The position numbers and the translations under genes are program-made. This document shows positions 53,052 through 62,218 of a DNA stretch of 64,000 nt, piece by piece (within the stretch, counting starts at the first letter, position 1; each line of letters opens with the position of its first letter). This DNA is from Lachnospiraceae bacterium (lineage in GTDB: Bacteria > Bacillota > Clostridia > Lachnospirales > Lachnospiraceae). The stretch lies in contig JAEELW010000084.1 of the NCBI GenBank assembly GCA_016282915.1, forward strand, positions 34,659 through 98,658, written 5' to 3'. The notes beneath the pieces are model-generated. The model made no database searches. It was not told the DNA's origin and worked only from the letters and a program-made list of their open reading frames with translations.

Positions 53052-54469
53052 AAAAGACCCTGTATCTGAAACTGATAATCGCATATCTGATCTTTGGTGT
53101 TTTCGGGCTGATCGTCGTTGTAACCTTCATGCAGCAGATGACGGAAAACCGCCTGCGCCAGAATAAGGCGGAGGAACTGTACCGCGTTGCAACCGTTCTG
53201 TCCGAGGAGGATGCCCTGCGTCTGTACAAAAACGAGACTTCGCTGGCCAGCGTAAAAGAACGCCTGGATTCTTACGCCCGGATGCTGGATGCACGTCTGC
53301 AGATCCTGAATCCTTCCGGTCTTGTGGTGGTGGATTCCGCATTCCCGGTGGATGTGGACAACCCGTCGACCGTCGAAGGCTTCGATATGACGATGCTGAA
53401 CGGGTCTTTTTTTTCCGTAGGAAATTTTTACGGACAGTTTAAGGAAGACTGGCTTTCGGTGGCGGCTCCGGTCACCATGGGTTATGCGGTGCGCGGGTAT
53501 GTACTGGTGCATTACAGGGCATCCGCACTGCGATCCACCACAAACCATCTGCTGGATATCGACTACATCCTTCTGCTGGTATTATTTCTGCTTTCCCTGA
53601 TCATCCTGATCTTTTTTACCGAGCTCATCTATATGCCGCTGCGGCGTATCATACACGCCACGGAGGAATATGCCGCTGGAAACCTGCGCTATCCGATGCC
53701 GGTGGAGAGCGATGATGAGATCGGTTATCTGGCGGCATCCCTGGCTTATATGGCGCAGGAGCTTGCCAAGGGCGAGGATAACCAGAAACATATCGTGGCA
53801 AATGTCTCCCACGATTTCCGTTCGCCGCTCACCTCCATCAACGGCTATCTTACGGCCATGCAGGACGGGACGATACCGCCGGAGCAGTATCCGAAATATC
53901 TGGATATCGTGCTTAACGAGACGGACCGGCTGATCAAACTGACCAATAATCTTCTCACCTTAAATAATCTGAACACCCAGGGGATGATCCTGGAAAAGAG
54001 CGTTTTTGATATCAATGCGGTGATACGGCGTGTGGTCTCCACCTTTGAAGGAAGCTGCCGGGAAAAGCGCATCGCGATGGAGCTTTCGCTGACCGGGGAG
54101 AACCTTCCCGTTAAGGCGGATCTGACCCGTATCCAGCAGGTGCTTTATAATCTGATCGATAATGCGATCAAATTCAGTCATCACAATTCCGTGATCAAGC
54201 TGGAGACCAGGGAGAAATACAGCAAGGTCTTTGTCTCCGTTAAGGACAGCGGTATCGGTATCCCGAAGGAGAGCGTTCCCCTGGTCTTTAACCGTTTCTA
54301 TAAGTCCGACATTTCCCGCGGCAAAGATAAAAAAGGGACAGGCCTTGGCCTGTCCATCACAAAGGAGATCATCCGCGCCCACGGTGAGAACATCAATGTG
54401 ATCAGTACCGAAGGCGTGGGGACCGAATTCATTTTTTCCCTGCCACTCGCCGATGAATCCGCCGAATGA
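53048..54469 (+). CDS. Sensor histidine kinase
   Basis: A 473-residue membrane kinase with helices near 7-28 and 178-200, a sensor domain between them, and a HAMP domain with LAKGEDNQKHIVANVSHDFRSPLTS leading to His255. ATPase boxes: QQVLYNLIDNAIKFS (N), KDSGIGIPKE (G1), KDKKGTGLGLSITKEII (G2). It starts with TTG at 53048, overlapping the regulator stop (TTGA). The last 41 bp overlap the end of the convergent GLUG gene. Ligand unknown; context suggests an envelope signal. Confidence 0.92.
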   Translation: MKKTLYLKLIIAYLIFGVFGLIVVVTFMQQMTENRLRQNKAEELYRVATVLSEEDALRLYKNETSLASVKERLDSYARMLDARLQILNPSGLVVVDSAFPVDVDNPSTVEGFDMTMLNGSFFSVGNFYGQFKEDWLSVAAPVTMGYAVRGYVLVHYRASALRSTTNHLLDIDYILLLVLFLLSLIILIFFTELIYMPLRRIIHATEEYAAGNLRYPMPVESDDEIGYLAASLAYMAQELAKGEDNQKHIVANVSHDFRSPLTSINGYLTAMQDGTIPPEQYPKYLDIVLNETDRLIKLTNNLLTLNNLNTQGMILEKSVFDINAVIRRVVSTFEGSCREKRIAMELSLTGENLPVKADLTRIQQVLYNLIDNAIKFSHHNSVIKLETREKYSKVFVSVKDSGIGIPKESVPLVFNRFYKSDISRGKDKKGTGLGLSITKEIIRAHGENINVISTEGVGTEFIFSLPLADESAE

Positions 54470-57400
54470 GTGAGATGACGAAAAGCAGCGCAACGATACT
54501 GCCGCCGATGAGGATATAAAGCTTCCAGTCGGTTTTCGGACAGGCGATGCAGTAGATCGCGTGACTGCCCTGCATTTCAACCTGCAGGTAGGAACCGCGT
54601 TTCAGGGATTCCGCTTTTACCCATTTTCCACCGGCATACTGCCACAGTTCCACATTTTCTTCTCCATAGGGTTCGTATAAGCGCAGAGGGAAGCTGACCG
54701 TTCCGTCGGAAACAAAGCTGTCTACATTCACCTCATAGCAGATATGAGCCAGATAGCCTGCTTCCTCAAAGGACGGGGTGCCGACGGGACGGACCGAGAG
54801 CGTTGCCTTGTTGTCGAATTCCCGGTCGATCAGAGCCAGTTTTTTGCCGCTCAGTTCATCTGCGGCGTCGCTCTCCAGGACACGTACGCTGTCGACGTAT
54901 TCCGCCGTGATGACCAGATTGCCGCAGACCGTATCCCAGGGGAGTTCGGGCCAGACACCGTAGAAGCCTTCTTTTGCGGGGATCTCGGGATACTCGATCG
55001 AGGAGACGGGATCGCCGTAATTTACCTGCTTTGCACCGAGATACTTATCGCCCACACGGAAGCTTACGGTCAGATAGCGGAATTCCGCAGGAGTGCCGGG
55101 ACTGCGCAGAAGCTGCTGGTAAGTGATGCGGGCGGCGCGGTCCAGATAACTGATCTGGTCGATACCGTAGAGCTGTTCGCTCACATAATGGTTGCCGTTC
55201 AGTTCCGAAAGCTCCGGCTCACGCGTATCCTCGTTGATACGGATCTGGCCGGCGATGGCGCCGCAGCGGCTTTCATAGGACTGGACCATGGGCATCGAAT
55301 AACAGCCGCTGATGGTACTGCCGAAGCCGGCGATGCCGCCTACGTAATCGTGTCCGGAAAGGGAGCAGAGCACGTAACAGTCACGGATCGTGGAGAGGGA
55401 TTCTCCGGCGATGCCGCCTACATAATTACCGTCCGTGCTCTCTACGTAACCGTAGCCGCAGCTTTTCACGATCACACCGTTACGCATGAAGCCGACAACG
55501 CCGCCGGCTCCGTCGGTCTTGGCGGTGATATAACCGCGGTTGATACAGTTGACCAGCACATTCTGGGTGGTGTAACGGCCGCTTAAGTTGACATTTGCCG
55601 TACCGGCGGCGTTTTCTTCGGGATCCTCCTCGTCGATGGCCATGGAGCCGCTGATGCCGCCGATATTGATATCGCCGCGTATCACGCCGGAGTTGGTGCA
55701 GCCGCTGACTCTTCCCAGGGTGATCTCGTCCAGCTCGGCATCCGAGATGTCGGCGTAGATGCTCTCGTCGGCTTTTCCGGTCAGGGAATCCACCTTGGTC
55801 TCGACTTTTTTATAGATCGAATCCATCTTGTCGTTGATGGCACGCAGCTGGTCGTTCACCTCTGCGGTATATTCCGAGCTGTGCGTGCCCAGACTGGCCA
55901 TGGTGCCGCTCATGGCATCCAGCTGTCTGTGGATCGTATCCATATTGTTTTCCCATTCCGCATCCACCTTCACCATGGCCAGATCCGGCTGGGCGTTCAG
56001 GTAGGCGTTGATGGATTCCAGCGCATCCTGGGCCTGGTTGGCGGACTGCGACGCGCTGTCCAGCGCATCCATGGCTTCGCGCACATCCTGACTGCTTTCG
56101 GAAGCGCCTTCTTTTGCATAAGGGGCGTAAAGCGTGGTCAGTTCGGCCATATCCGCGGCAAGCTTTGCCATGATTTCACTCTGGCGCAGCAGCTCGGCCT
56201 GACGGTTGGTGGTGACATAGTAGTAGCCGTATTCGTCGGCTTCACCGTTGCCCGGCAGATCTTTGACAGCCGTACCGCTGATATCATTACCGCTGACACT
56301 GATCCCGGGAAAATCTTTGGACAGGGTGACCCAGGCTTCCCCGTGGAGGAGGTAATGACTTTTATTCTGTAATTCAAACCAGCCCTCGTCCGCAGCCACT
56401 TCCGTGTAGCCTTCCGCAGCTTCGATGTAGGCCGGCAGGACGCCGGAATCATCTGCGGAATGTACCCAGAGCCCGCCGTTTGCGGTCTTTCGGGGAATCT
56501 GCAGGTCCTTTAATTCCTCGGAAAGCTGATCGATCTCGTTTGTCAGAAATTCCACCCGCGCGCGTTCTGCTTCGGTCATACGGGCTTTGGCGTCCAGATC
56601 ATCATTGGCTTTCCTAAGTTTGTCTACCGTATCGTTGGCGCTGTCCCCGGCATCGCCGACATTACCGGTCACGTTGGGCATCTCGTTCAGCACGTAGCTC
56701 ATACGCCGGCTGGCTTCATTGATCACTTCCATATTGGAATTCATATAATTGCCGGCCTGCTCCGCCATGCGGTCGCCTACGGCGACCGTGGTATCGGCCT
56801 GGCTCCGGAGGGCCTGCAGGTCCGCACGTACCGCTGCGTTATCCTCGTCCATCATGGTCAGCAGTTCGTCAACCATTCCGTGCAGTTCCTCCACGTCGGA
56901 GCTGACGGTGTCCTTATCCGTCAGTTCGATATAGGGCTCCATCTGTCCGACAATACCGCCCACATCCTTGCGGCCGAGGACGAGGCCGCGGTTTGTGCAG
57001 TTGCTGACGGTGCCGCTCTGCCGCCCGATGATGCCGCCGATGTTGTAGCCGGTGTGTTCATACCCGACGGTACCTTCATTGCTGCAGCGGATCACGGCGC
57101 CCCGGGAGTAACCGGCAATGCCGCCGGTATCCACGCCGGTCTGCAGCCGGGCTTCCGTTGTTTCATCCCGCCCGGTCAGGTCATCCAGGATATTGCCGCT
57201 CATGGCATCATCCGCTTCGACCCATTCGACGCTGGAGTTCAGGTCGCCCAGGTTTTTGCAGCCGTAGATCATCCCGTAGTTTTTCCCGCAGATACCGCCG
57301 GTAAAGTAATAGCCGTCGATATTGCCCTCGTTTACACAGTCGAAAAGATTGCCGTCCGAGAGATTGATCCCGGCGATCCCGGCCGTTTCGCTGCGTCCGT

Positions 57401-57908
57401 GGATGCGTCCCTTGAAGGTGCAGTTGCTGACGGTGCCGTTGTTGATCCCGACGATGCCGCCGGTCACCTGCTGTCCGCCGGCTGCCTGGATATGAGCCGA
57501 AACGGTCAGGTTTTCCACCAGCGCATCTTTCTCCAGATAGCGGAAGAAAGCCGTCACATAACCGTCTCCTTCATAGGAATAACCGGTGATGCTGTGCCCC
57601 TGTCCGTCAAAATGCCCGTTAAAGATCGGGATGGAGGTGAAATCCGAGCTGTTTAGGAAGATGTCGCTCTCAAGGACCACTTCCTTGTCCACGGACCAGG
57701 CGTCGTCATGACAGTTTTCCGCAAGATCCTCCAGATCCGCGGCGCTGTGCAGTACAATGCGTTTCCGTTCGTTCTCTGCACTGCTTTCCGACACACTGTT
57801 TTCGGAAACAGCCGCATCATCCTCCGGTGCGGCGGAGACACGTAAGGGTATGGCTGTCGAATTCAGCAGGAGCGCGCATCCTGTGATAAATGTGATAAAG
57901 CGTTTCAT
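54429..57908 (-). CDS. GLUG-repeat/coiled-coil surface protein
   Basis: A 1159-residue exported protein. A signal peptide (about 1-26, ending VSA) precedes a first set of GLUG beta repeats (about 90-320; GGIVGINNGTVSNCTFKG and similar). Next is a long Ala/Gln/Asp-rich coiled coil (about 330-700), then a second GLUG set (about 720-900) with GGIAGESLSTIRDC-type repeats. A beta-rich domain and a C-terminal membrane helix (about 1128-1148) with a basic tail follow. It shares a TGATG junction with the MMPL gene upstream, so the pair likely works together in the envelope. Function unknown. Confidence 0.8.
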   Translation of the reverse strand: MKRFITFITGCALLLNSTAIPLRVSAAPEDDAAVSENSVSESSAENERKRIVLHSAADLEDLAENCHDDAWSVDKEVVLESDIFLNSSDFTSIPIFNGHFDGQGHSITGYSYEGDGYVTAFFRYLEKDALVENLTVSAHIQAAGGQQVTGGIVGINNGTVSNCTFKGRIHGRSETAGIAGINLSDGNLFDCVNEGNIDGYYFTGGICGKNYGMIYGCKNLGDLNSSVEWVEADDAMSGNILDDLTGRDETTEARLQTGVDTGGIAGYSRGAVIRCSNEGTVGYEHTGYNIGGIIGRQSGTVSNCTNRGLVLGRKDVGGIVGQMEPYIELTDKDTVSSDVEELHGMVDELLTMMDEDNAAVRADLQALRSQADTTVAVGDRMAEQAGNYMNSNMEVINEASRRMSYVLNEMPNVTGNVGDAGDSANDTVDKLRKANDDLDAKARMTEAERARVEFLTNEIDQLSEELKDLQIPRKTANGGLWVHSADDSGVLPAYIEAAEGYTEVAADEGWFELQNKSHYLLHGEAWVTLSKDFPGISVSGNDISGTAVKDLPGNGEADEYGYYYVTTNRQAELLRQSEIMAKLAADMAELTTLYAPYAKEGASESSQDVREAMDALDSASQSANQAQDALESINAYLNAQPDLAMVKVDAEWENNMDTIHRQLDAMSGTMASLGTHSSEYTAEVNDQLRAINDKMDSIYKKVETKVDSLTGKADESIYADISDAELDEITLGRVSGCTNSGVIRGDINIGGISGSMAIDEEDPEENAAGTANVNLSGRYTTQNVLVNCINRGYITAKTDGAGGVVGFMRNGVIVKSCGYGYVESTDGNYVGGIAGESLSTIRDCYVLCSLSGHDYVGGIAGFGSTISGCYSMPMVQSYESRCGAIAGQIRINEDTREPELSELNGNHYVSEQLYGIDQISYLDRAARITYQQLLRSPGTPAEFRYLTVSFRVGDKYLGAKQVNYGDPVSSIEYPEIPAKEGFYGVWPELPWDTVCGNLVITAEYVDSVRVLESDAADELSGKKLALIDREFDNKATLSVRPVGTPSFEEAGYLAHICYEVNVDSFVSDGTVSFPLRLYEPYGEENVELWQYAGGKWVKAESLKRGSYLQVEMQGSHAIYCIACPKTDWKLYILIGGSIVALLFVISLIRRIHRRVAGKK

Positions 57909-60412
57909 CAGGCTTCACCTCCTTTGCCGTTTTCCCTGTCATAGCTTTCGGGTGCATCAAGGAAGACAGGAGCTTCCGTCTCGTCGGCCTTGCTGAGTTT
58001 TCCCATACGCACGATGGCGCTCACGTCGCCGCGGACCAGTGCATGCATCTCACCGATGACAAAGCCGTTGACACTGCCGTTTACCAGTCCGTCCACACGT
58101 ACCAGTCCGCTGCCTTTGTCGATCTTTAAGGGGACCGATACCTTGAAGCTGGTGCGCTCGATGACTTTTTCCCCGATCAGGAGGATCTGTGGCAGGACAA
58201 ACATGACGAGGAAGATCGAGATGACCGTACCCCGGAAGATGCACTGACCGATCCCGCAGATCGCGCCGTCGGAGGTGAGCTGTCCGATAAAATACCCTGC
58301 AAGAGCCATCATCGAACCGCTGGTTATGATCGTGGGAAAAGCAAAGTTCAGTGTTTCGATCATGGCCTGTTTCTTGGGCATGCTGTCCTTGATCTCCATG
58401 AAGCGTCCCGAGATCACGATGGCGTAGTCGATATTGGCACCCATCTGGATCGAGGAGACGATCAGATAACCCAGGAAGAAGATGTTCTGCTCGAGCAGAG
58501 CCGGGAAGGCAAAGTTTGCCCAGATGGCGCCCTGGATCACCGCGATCAGCAGCACCGGCATGCCGGCACTCTTGAAGGTAAAGAGCAGCACAACCAGCAC
58601 GGCCAGGATGGAGACCACGGAAACCACTGTATTATCCCGTGCAAAGGTCTTGTTCAGATCATACTGGCTGGTGGATTCGCCGGCGACCAGCACATCGTCG
58701 CCGTAGTATTTTGCCGCGATCTCATGCATCTCGTCCAGAAAGGCAAAGGTCGCGTCTCCTTCCTGCGGCAGGGTCAGGTAGACCAGCGCGCGGCTGTAGT
58801 GTTCGCCTTGCAGCTGATCCTTTGCCATCTGCATCTTGGTGTGGGCATCGGAGAGGGTTTCGTACATCTCGTCATCGAGCGTCACGTAACCTTCCTCCAC
58901 TTCTTCATACAGGAACATGATGATATCGATCAGCGGGATCGCATAGGAGCTGCGGCCGTTGATGAGTTTTGCATAGTTTTTGTCATCCACGGCGTAAGCC
59001 ATATACAGAAGCTGGGCCACTTCGTAATCCAGATCCAGCAGTTCGGAAAGCTGTCTTGCCGTCAGGCGGTCGGTCAGCATATAGCCGTTCATGGCTTCGG
59101 TGTTGGACAGTCCCTGGCAGTGATCCACTTCCGTCCGGTGTTCCAGTTCGTTTAAGAGTTTCTTTTCCTTTTCATAATCCCCGGCAGGTACTACCAGCGC
59201 CACAAAGTTGCTGTCGCCGAAGCTTTCGTCCATCATCTCATCCGCGATCTGCGCAGAGTTCTTTACCGGCGTTTCGATCCGGGAATAGCCGTAAACATAA
59301 GGTGTTCGCTGAGAGAGTATTGCAGCACCCACCATGATGACCAGAAAGATGAGGGGCACCACATGGCGGGTATGAAAATCGATCTTTCCTACAAAAGAGA
59401 TCTTCGGTACAAAATCCTTATGCCTCGTTTTGTCCATGGCCTTGCCGAAGAGCATGATCAGACCGGGCATGAGAAGGAAGACCGAAAAGAGGCTGAAAAA
59501 GATCGCCTTGATCAGACACACTGCCATATCCTGGCCGATGCCGAACTGCATGAAGAGCATGGCGACCAGACCGCCGATGGTAGTGAGGGAGGAGGAGGAG
59601 ATCTCGGGGATCGCCTTGGAGAGCGCAATGATATCGGCTTCGCGGATATCAAGGGTCTGGTGTTCCTCTTTATAGCGGTTACAGAAGATCACGGCGTAGT
59701 CAATGGACAGCGCCAGCTGCAATACCACCGTCACGGAGTCGGAGACAAAGGAGATGGTTCCCAAAAGATAATTGGTACCGCTGGCCAGCACTGCGGAAGC
59801 ACCGAAGGTTAAAAGGAGCACCGGTACTTCGGCCCAGGTACTGGAGGTAAACATCAGCACGCTTACCACGATGATGGCCACGATGACGCTGACCACCTGC
59901 ATCTCCGACTGGATCTGCTCCGCCGTGGCGTCGCCCATGCTTGTGGAAACAAAAAGGTCGTAGTCTTTCAGCCTTTCCTTGATCTTATCCAGGGCTTCCA
60001 GAGCCTGCGGATCCGTTTCCGGATAGGCAAAGACGATCTCGAACAGGGCCGAGAAGTTATTAAAATGGGAAGGGCTGTTGTCAAAGCTGAGCATATAGAC
60101 ATCATCCCGTTTCCCCAGTTCATCGGCCAGGTCTTTTGCTTCATCATAGGTAATGTTCATGACCATCACCCTGGCAGTGCCGTAGGTGATGAATTCCTCT
60201 TCCATGCGGTCCAGTCCACGGGCTGTCTCGGAGCTGTCCGGCAGATAAGCCGAAAGGGCGTTTTCCACCTTGACCCAGCGGGCGGCGATCAGTGAAAAGA
60301 TGATCGCGATCCCGAACAATAAGAAAAAGAGGTTCCGCCGGTCCACGATGAAGGTCGCTACCCTGATCATCGCTGAAGGCTTCTCCTCCATGCGCTGTTC
60401 TTTTTCTTCCAT
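57908..60412 (-). CDS. MMPL-family RND transporter
   Basis: An 834-residue protein with two MMPL repeats: a first helix (about 29-45), an outside loop, five helices around 175-330, then a second helix (about 345-365), a loop and five helices to about 760. SIDYAVIFCNRYKEE and NIDYAIVISGRFMEI are the paired proton-relay helices. MMPL proteins export lipids or envelope components. After the last helix, the tail (about 775-810) has a V-x-G-x-V-x-G strand pattern resembling bactofilin-type beta-helix. It starts the operon; GLUG protein follows with TGATG overlap. Confidence 0.9.
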   Translation of the reverse strand: MEEKEQRMEEKPSAMIRVATFIVDRRNLFFLLFGIAIIFSLIAARWVKVENALSAYLPDSSETARGLDRMEEEFITYGTARVMVMNITYDEAKDLADELGKRDDVYMLSFDNSPSHFNNFSALFEIVFAYPETDPQALEALDKIKERLKDYDLFVSTSMGDATAEQIQSEMQVVSVIVAIIVVSVLMFTSSTWAEVPVLLLTFGASAVLASGTNYLLGTISFVSDSVTVVLQLALSIDYAVIFCNRYKEEHQTLDIREADIIALSKAIPEISSSSLTTIGGLVAMLFMQFGIGQDMAVCLIKAIFFSLFSVFLLMPGLIMLFGKAMDKTRHKDFVPKISFVGKIDFHTRHVVPLIFLVIMVGAAILSQRTPYVYGYSRIETPVKNSAQIADEMMDESFGDSNFVALVVPAGDYEKEKKLLNELEHRTEVDHCQGLSNTEAMNGYMLTDRLTARQLSELLDLDYEVAQLLYMAYAVDDKNYAKLINGRSSYAIPLIDIIMFLYEEVEEGYVTLDDEMYETLSDAHTKMQMAKDQLQGEHYSRALVYLTLPQEGDATFAFLDEMHEIAAKYYGDDVLVAGESTSQYDLNKTFARDNTVVSVVSILAVLVVLLFTFKSAGMPVLLIAVIQGAIWANFAFPALLEQNIFFLGYLIVSSIQMGANIDYAIVISGRFMEIKDSMPKKQAMIETLNFAFPTIITSGSMMALAGYFIGQLTSDGAICGIGQCIFRGTVISIFLVMFVLPQILLIGEKVIERTSFKVSVPLKIDKGSGLVRVDGLVNGSVNGFVIGEMHALVRGDVSAIVRMGKLSKADETEAPVFLDAPESYDRENGKGGEA

Positions 60413-60472
60413 TATTAAATATCGCCTCTTTCCTTAAGTCAAATACTCATCCTGCAATAGTTGTGAAACGCC

Positions 60473-60501
60473 ATTATATACCTGTTGAAATAAAAAGGCA
60501 A
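60473..60501 (-). promoter_or_regulatory. Promoter of the MMPL/GLUG operon
   Basis: On the minus strand, TTGCCT (60496-60501) and a perfect TATAAT (60473-60478) are 17 bp apart, 61 bp upstream of the MMPL ATG. Confidence 0.75.
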
Positions 60502-60588
60502 GCCTGATTTGGACCAGAGGTCCTTTCCAAAAAATGTGATTTTATATTCCGCCGCTCGCTTATGCGGATCGAAGCCTTTCTTTAATAC

Positions 60589-60617
60589 TTGAAAACTGCG
60601 CCGTGGAGGGGTAGAAT
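60589..60617 (+). promoter_or_regulatory. pepC promoter
   Basis: TTGAAA (60589-60594) and TAGAAT (60612-60617) are 17 bp apart, about 90 bp before the pepC ATG. The divergent region 60413-60706 also has a GGACC/GGTCC hairpin near 60520 and nothing else evident. Confidence 0.7.
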
Positions 60618-60706
60618 AGGTGGCGCATAAATGCCCATATAACAAGGATGTCAGGTCCGGAACCGGATCGGAAAGACAGAAATAATACCGGAAAGGGGAA
60701 AAAGAT

Positions 60707-62053
60707 ATGGCAACGAAAGCACAGGGTATTTCGGCAAAACAGCTGAAGGATATGAGCCGGGACTTCAATGCGGACAGGGCAAACCTGCTGGCGGCGAATG
60801 CGGCGTTCAAAAACGGGATCATGGAGGCGGCGACGGATTACCGGGCGGCAGGAAAGCTTCCGTTTACCTTTAATGTGGATCTGAAACAGGGCAAGATCAC
60901 AGATCAGAAGAGCAGCGGACGCTGCTGGATCTTTTCTGCCCTGAACACCTTCCGCTACGAGATCATAAAGAAATATAAACTGGAAAGCTTCGAGCTGTCG
61001 CAGAACTACATGTTCTTCTATGACAAGCTGGAGAAGGCCAACTATTATCTGGAGAGCATCTTAAAGACAGTTGACGAGCCGCTGGACGGCCGTCTGTACT
61101 GGTTCATCAATTTCGATCCGCTCTGCGACGGCGGTCAGTGGGATATGCTGGTGAACCTTGTGGAAAAATACGGCGTGGTCCCGAAGGAGGCGTTTCCGGA
61201 TGCCAGGGGAGCCGAGGCTTCCCGCTGGTTCGACCAGTATCTGAGCACAAAGCTGCGCGAGGACGCCATGGTGCTGCGCGAGCTTTCAAAGGGCGGGACG
61301 AAGCCGGCAGAGCTTCAGAAGAAAAAGGCGGAGATGATCGGGGAATTTTACCGTATGCTTTGCATCTCTCTGGGCGAGCCGCCGAAGAGCTTCGATCTGT
61401 GCCTGCGGGATAAGGATGATAAAGTGACGCAGGAGTTCGGCATCACGCCGCAGGAATTCTTTAAGAAATATGTGGGGATGAAGCTGGATGATTATGTATC
61501 CGTGATCCATTCGCCCACAAAGGACAAGCCTTACGGAAAGATGTTTACCGTGAAGTTCCTCGGAAATGTCGTGGAAGGGCGTCCGGTCAGCTATCTGAAT
61601 CTGGAGATGGACCGCATCAAAAAGGCCGTGATCCGTCAGCTGAAGGACGGCCATCCGGTATGGTTCGGCTCCGACTGCAGCAAATTCGGTGCGCGCAAGG
61701 AAGGGATCTTTGACCGCGATACCGCAGCCGTGGAACAGCTCTTCAACGTGAAGTTCCATTTCACCAAGGAACAGTCCCTGATCTACGGAGACAGCATGAT
61801 GAACCATGCGATGGTGCTGCTGGGCGTGAACCTCGACGAAAAGGGAAAATCCGAGCGCTGGCGCATCGAAAACAGCTGGGGCAAAGACGCCGGCCATGAC
61901 GGTTACTATGTGGCAAGCGACAGCTGGTTTGATGACTATGTATATCAGGTGGCCGTGAACAAAAAGTATCTGGATGCGGCGGCAAAGAAGCTCCTCGGGC
62001 AGAAGCTCATCGAACTGGAGCCCTGGGATCCCTTCGGAACGCTGGCAGACTGA
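60707..62053 (+). CDS. pepC: Aminopeptidase C (bleomycin hydrolase family)
   Basis: A 448-residue cytoplasmic cysteine peptidase of family C1B. The catalytic Cys73 sits in KSSGRCWIFSALN; His is in DSMMNHAMVLLGV and Asn in IENSWGKDAGHDGYY. The expected length is about 440-450, and the C-terminal tail that caps the active site in hexamers is present. It removes N-terminal residues from peptides. A strong GGAAAGGGG site precedes ATG. Monocistronic with its own promoter and terminator. Confidence 0.94.
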   Translation: MATKAQGISAKQLKDMSRDFNADRANLLAANAAFKNGIMEAATDYRAAGKLPFTFNVDLKQGKITDQKSSGRCWIFSALNTFRYEIIKKYKLESFELSQNYMFFYDKLEKANYYLESILKTVDEPLDGRLYWFINFDPLCDGGQWDMLVNLVEKYGVVPKEAFPDARGAEASRWFDQYLSTKLREDAMVLRELSKGGTKPAELQKKKAEMIGEFYRMLCISLGEPPKSFDLCLRDKDDKVTQEFGITPQEFFKKYVGMKLDDYVSVIHSPTKDKPYGKMFTVKFLGNVVEGRPVSYLNLEMDRIKKAVIRQLKDGHPVWFGSDCSKFGARKEGIFDRDTAAVEQLFNVKFHFTKEQSLIYGDSMMNHAMVLLGVNLDEKGKSERWRIENSWGKDAGHDGYYVASDSWFDDYVYQVAVNKKYLDAAAKKLLGQKLIELEPWDPFGTLAD

Positions 62054-62070
62054 ATCCTTTCACAGCAGGC

Positions 62071-62103
62071 GGGCAGGGGATGGCGATTCTCCTGCCCTTT
62101 TTT
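62071..62103 (+). terminator. Rho-independent terminator of pepC
   Basis: A 10-bp stem pairs 62071-62080 with 62088-62097 (one G-T wobble) around a 7-base loop, followed by six T at 62098-62103. Confidence 0.9.
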
Positions 62104-62142
62104 CAGGATCAAAAGCGGAGACGGTCCCGGAATAACGGGTAC

Positions 62143-62171
62143 TTGACGGAAAGTAAGGCAAAACGTATAAT
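62143..62171 (+). promoter_or_regulatory. ileS promoter
   Basis: TTGACG (62143-62148) and TATAAT (62166-62171) are 17 bp apart. The leader would be only about 40 nt, with no T-box elements. Confidence 0.8.
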
Positions 62172-62218
62172 TGCGGATATATTCGCAGAAAACAGCAGAC
62201 AGTACGGAGGAATGGAAG

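Noticed and set aside
62104..62218. T-box riboswitch upstream of ileS
   Set aside because: The segment is too short, a consensus promoter lies within it, and no TGGN antiterminator motif or specifier stem was found.
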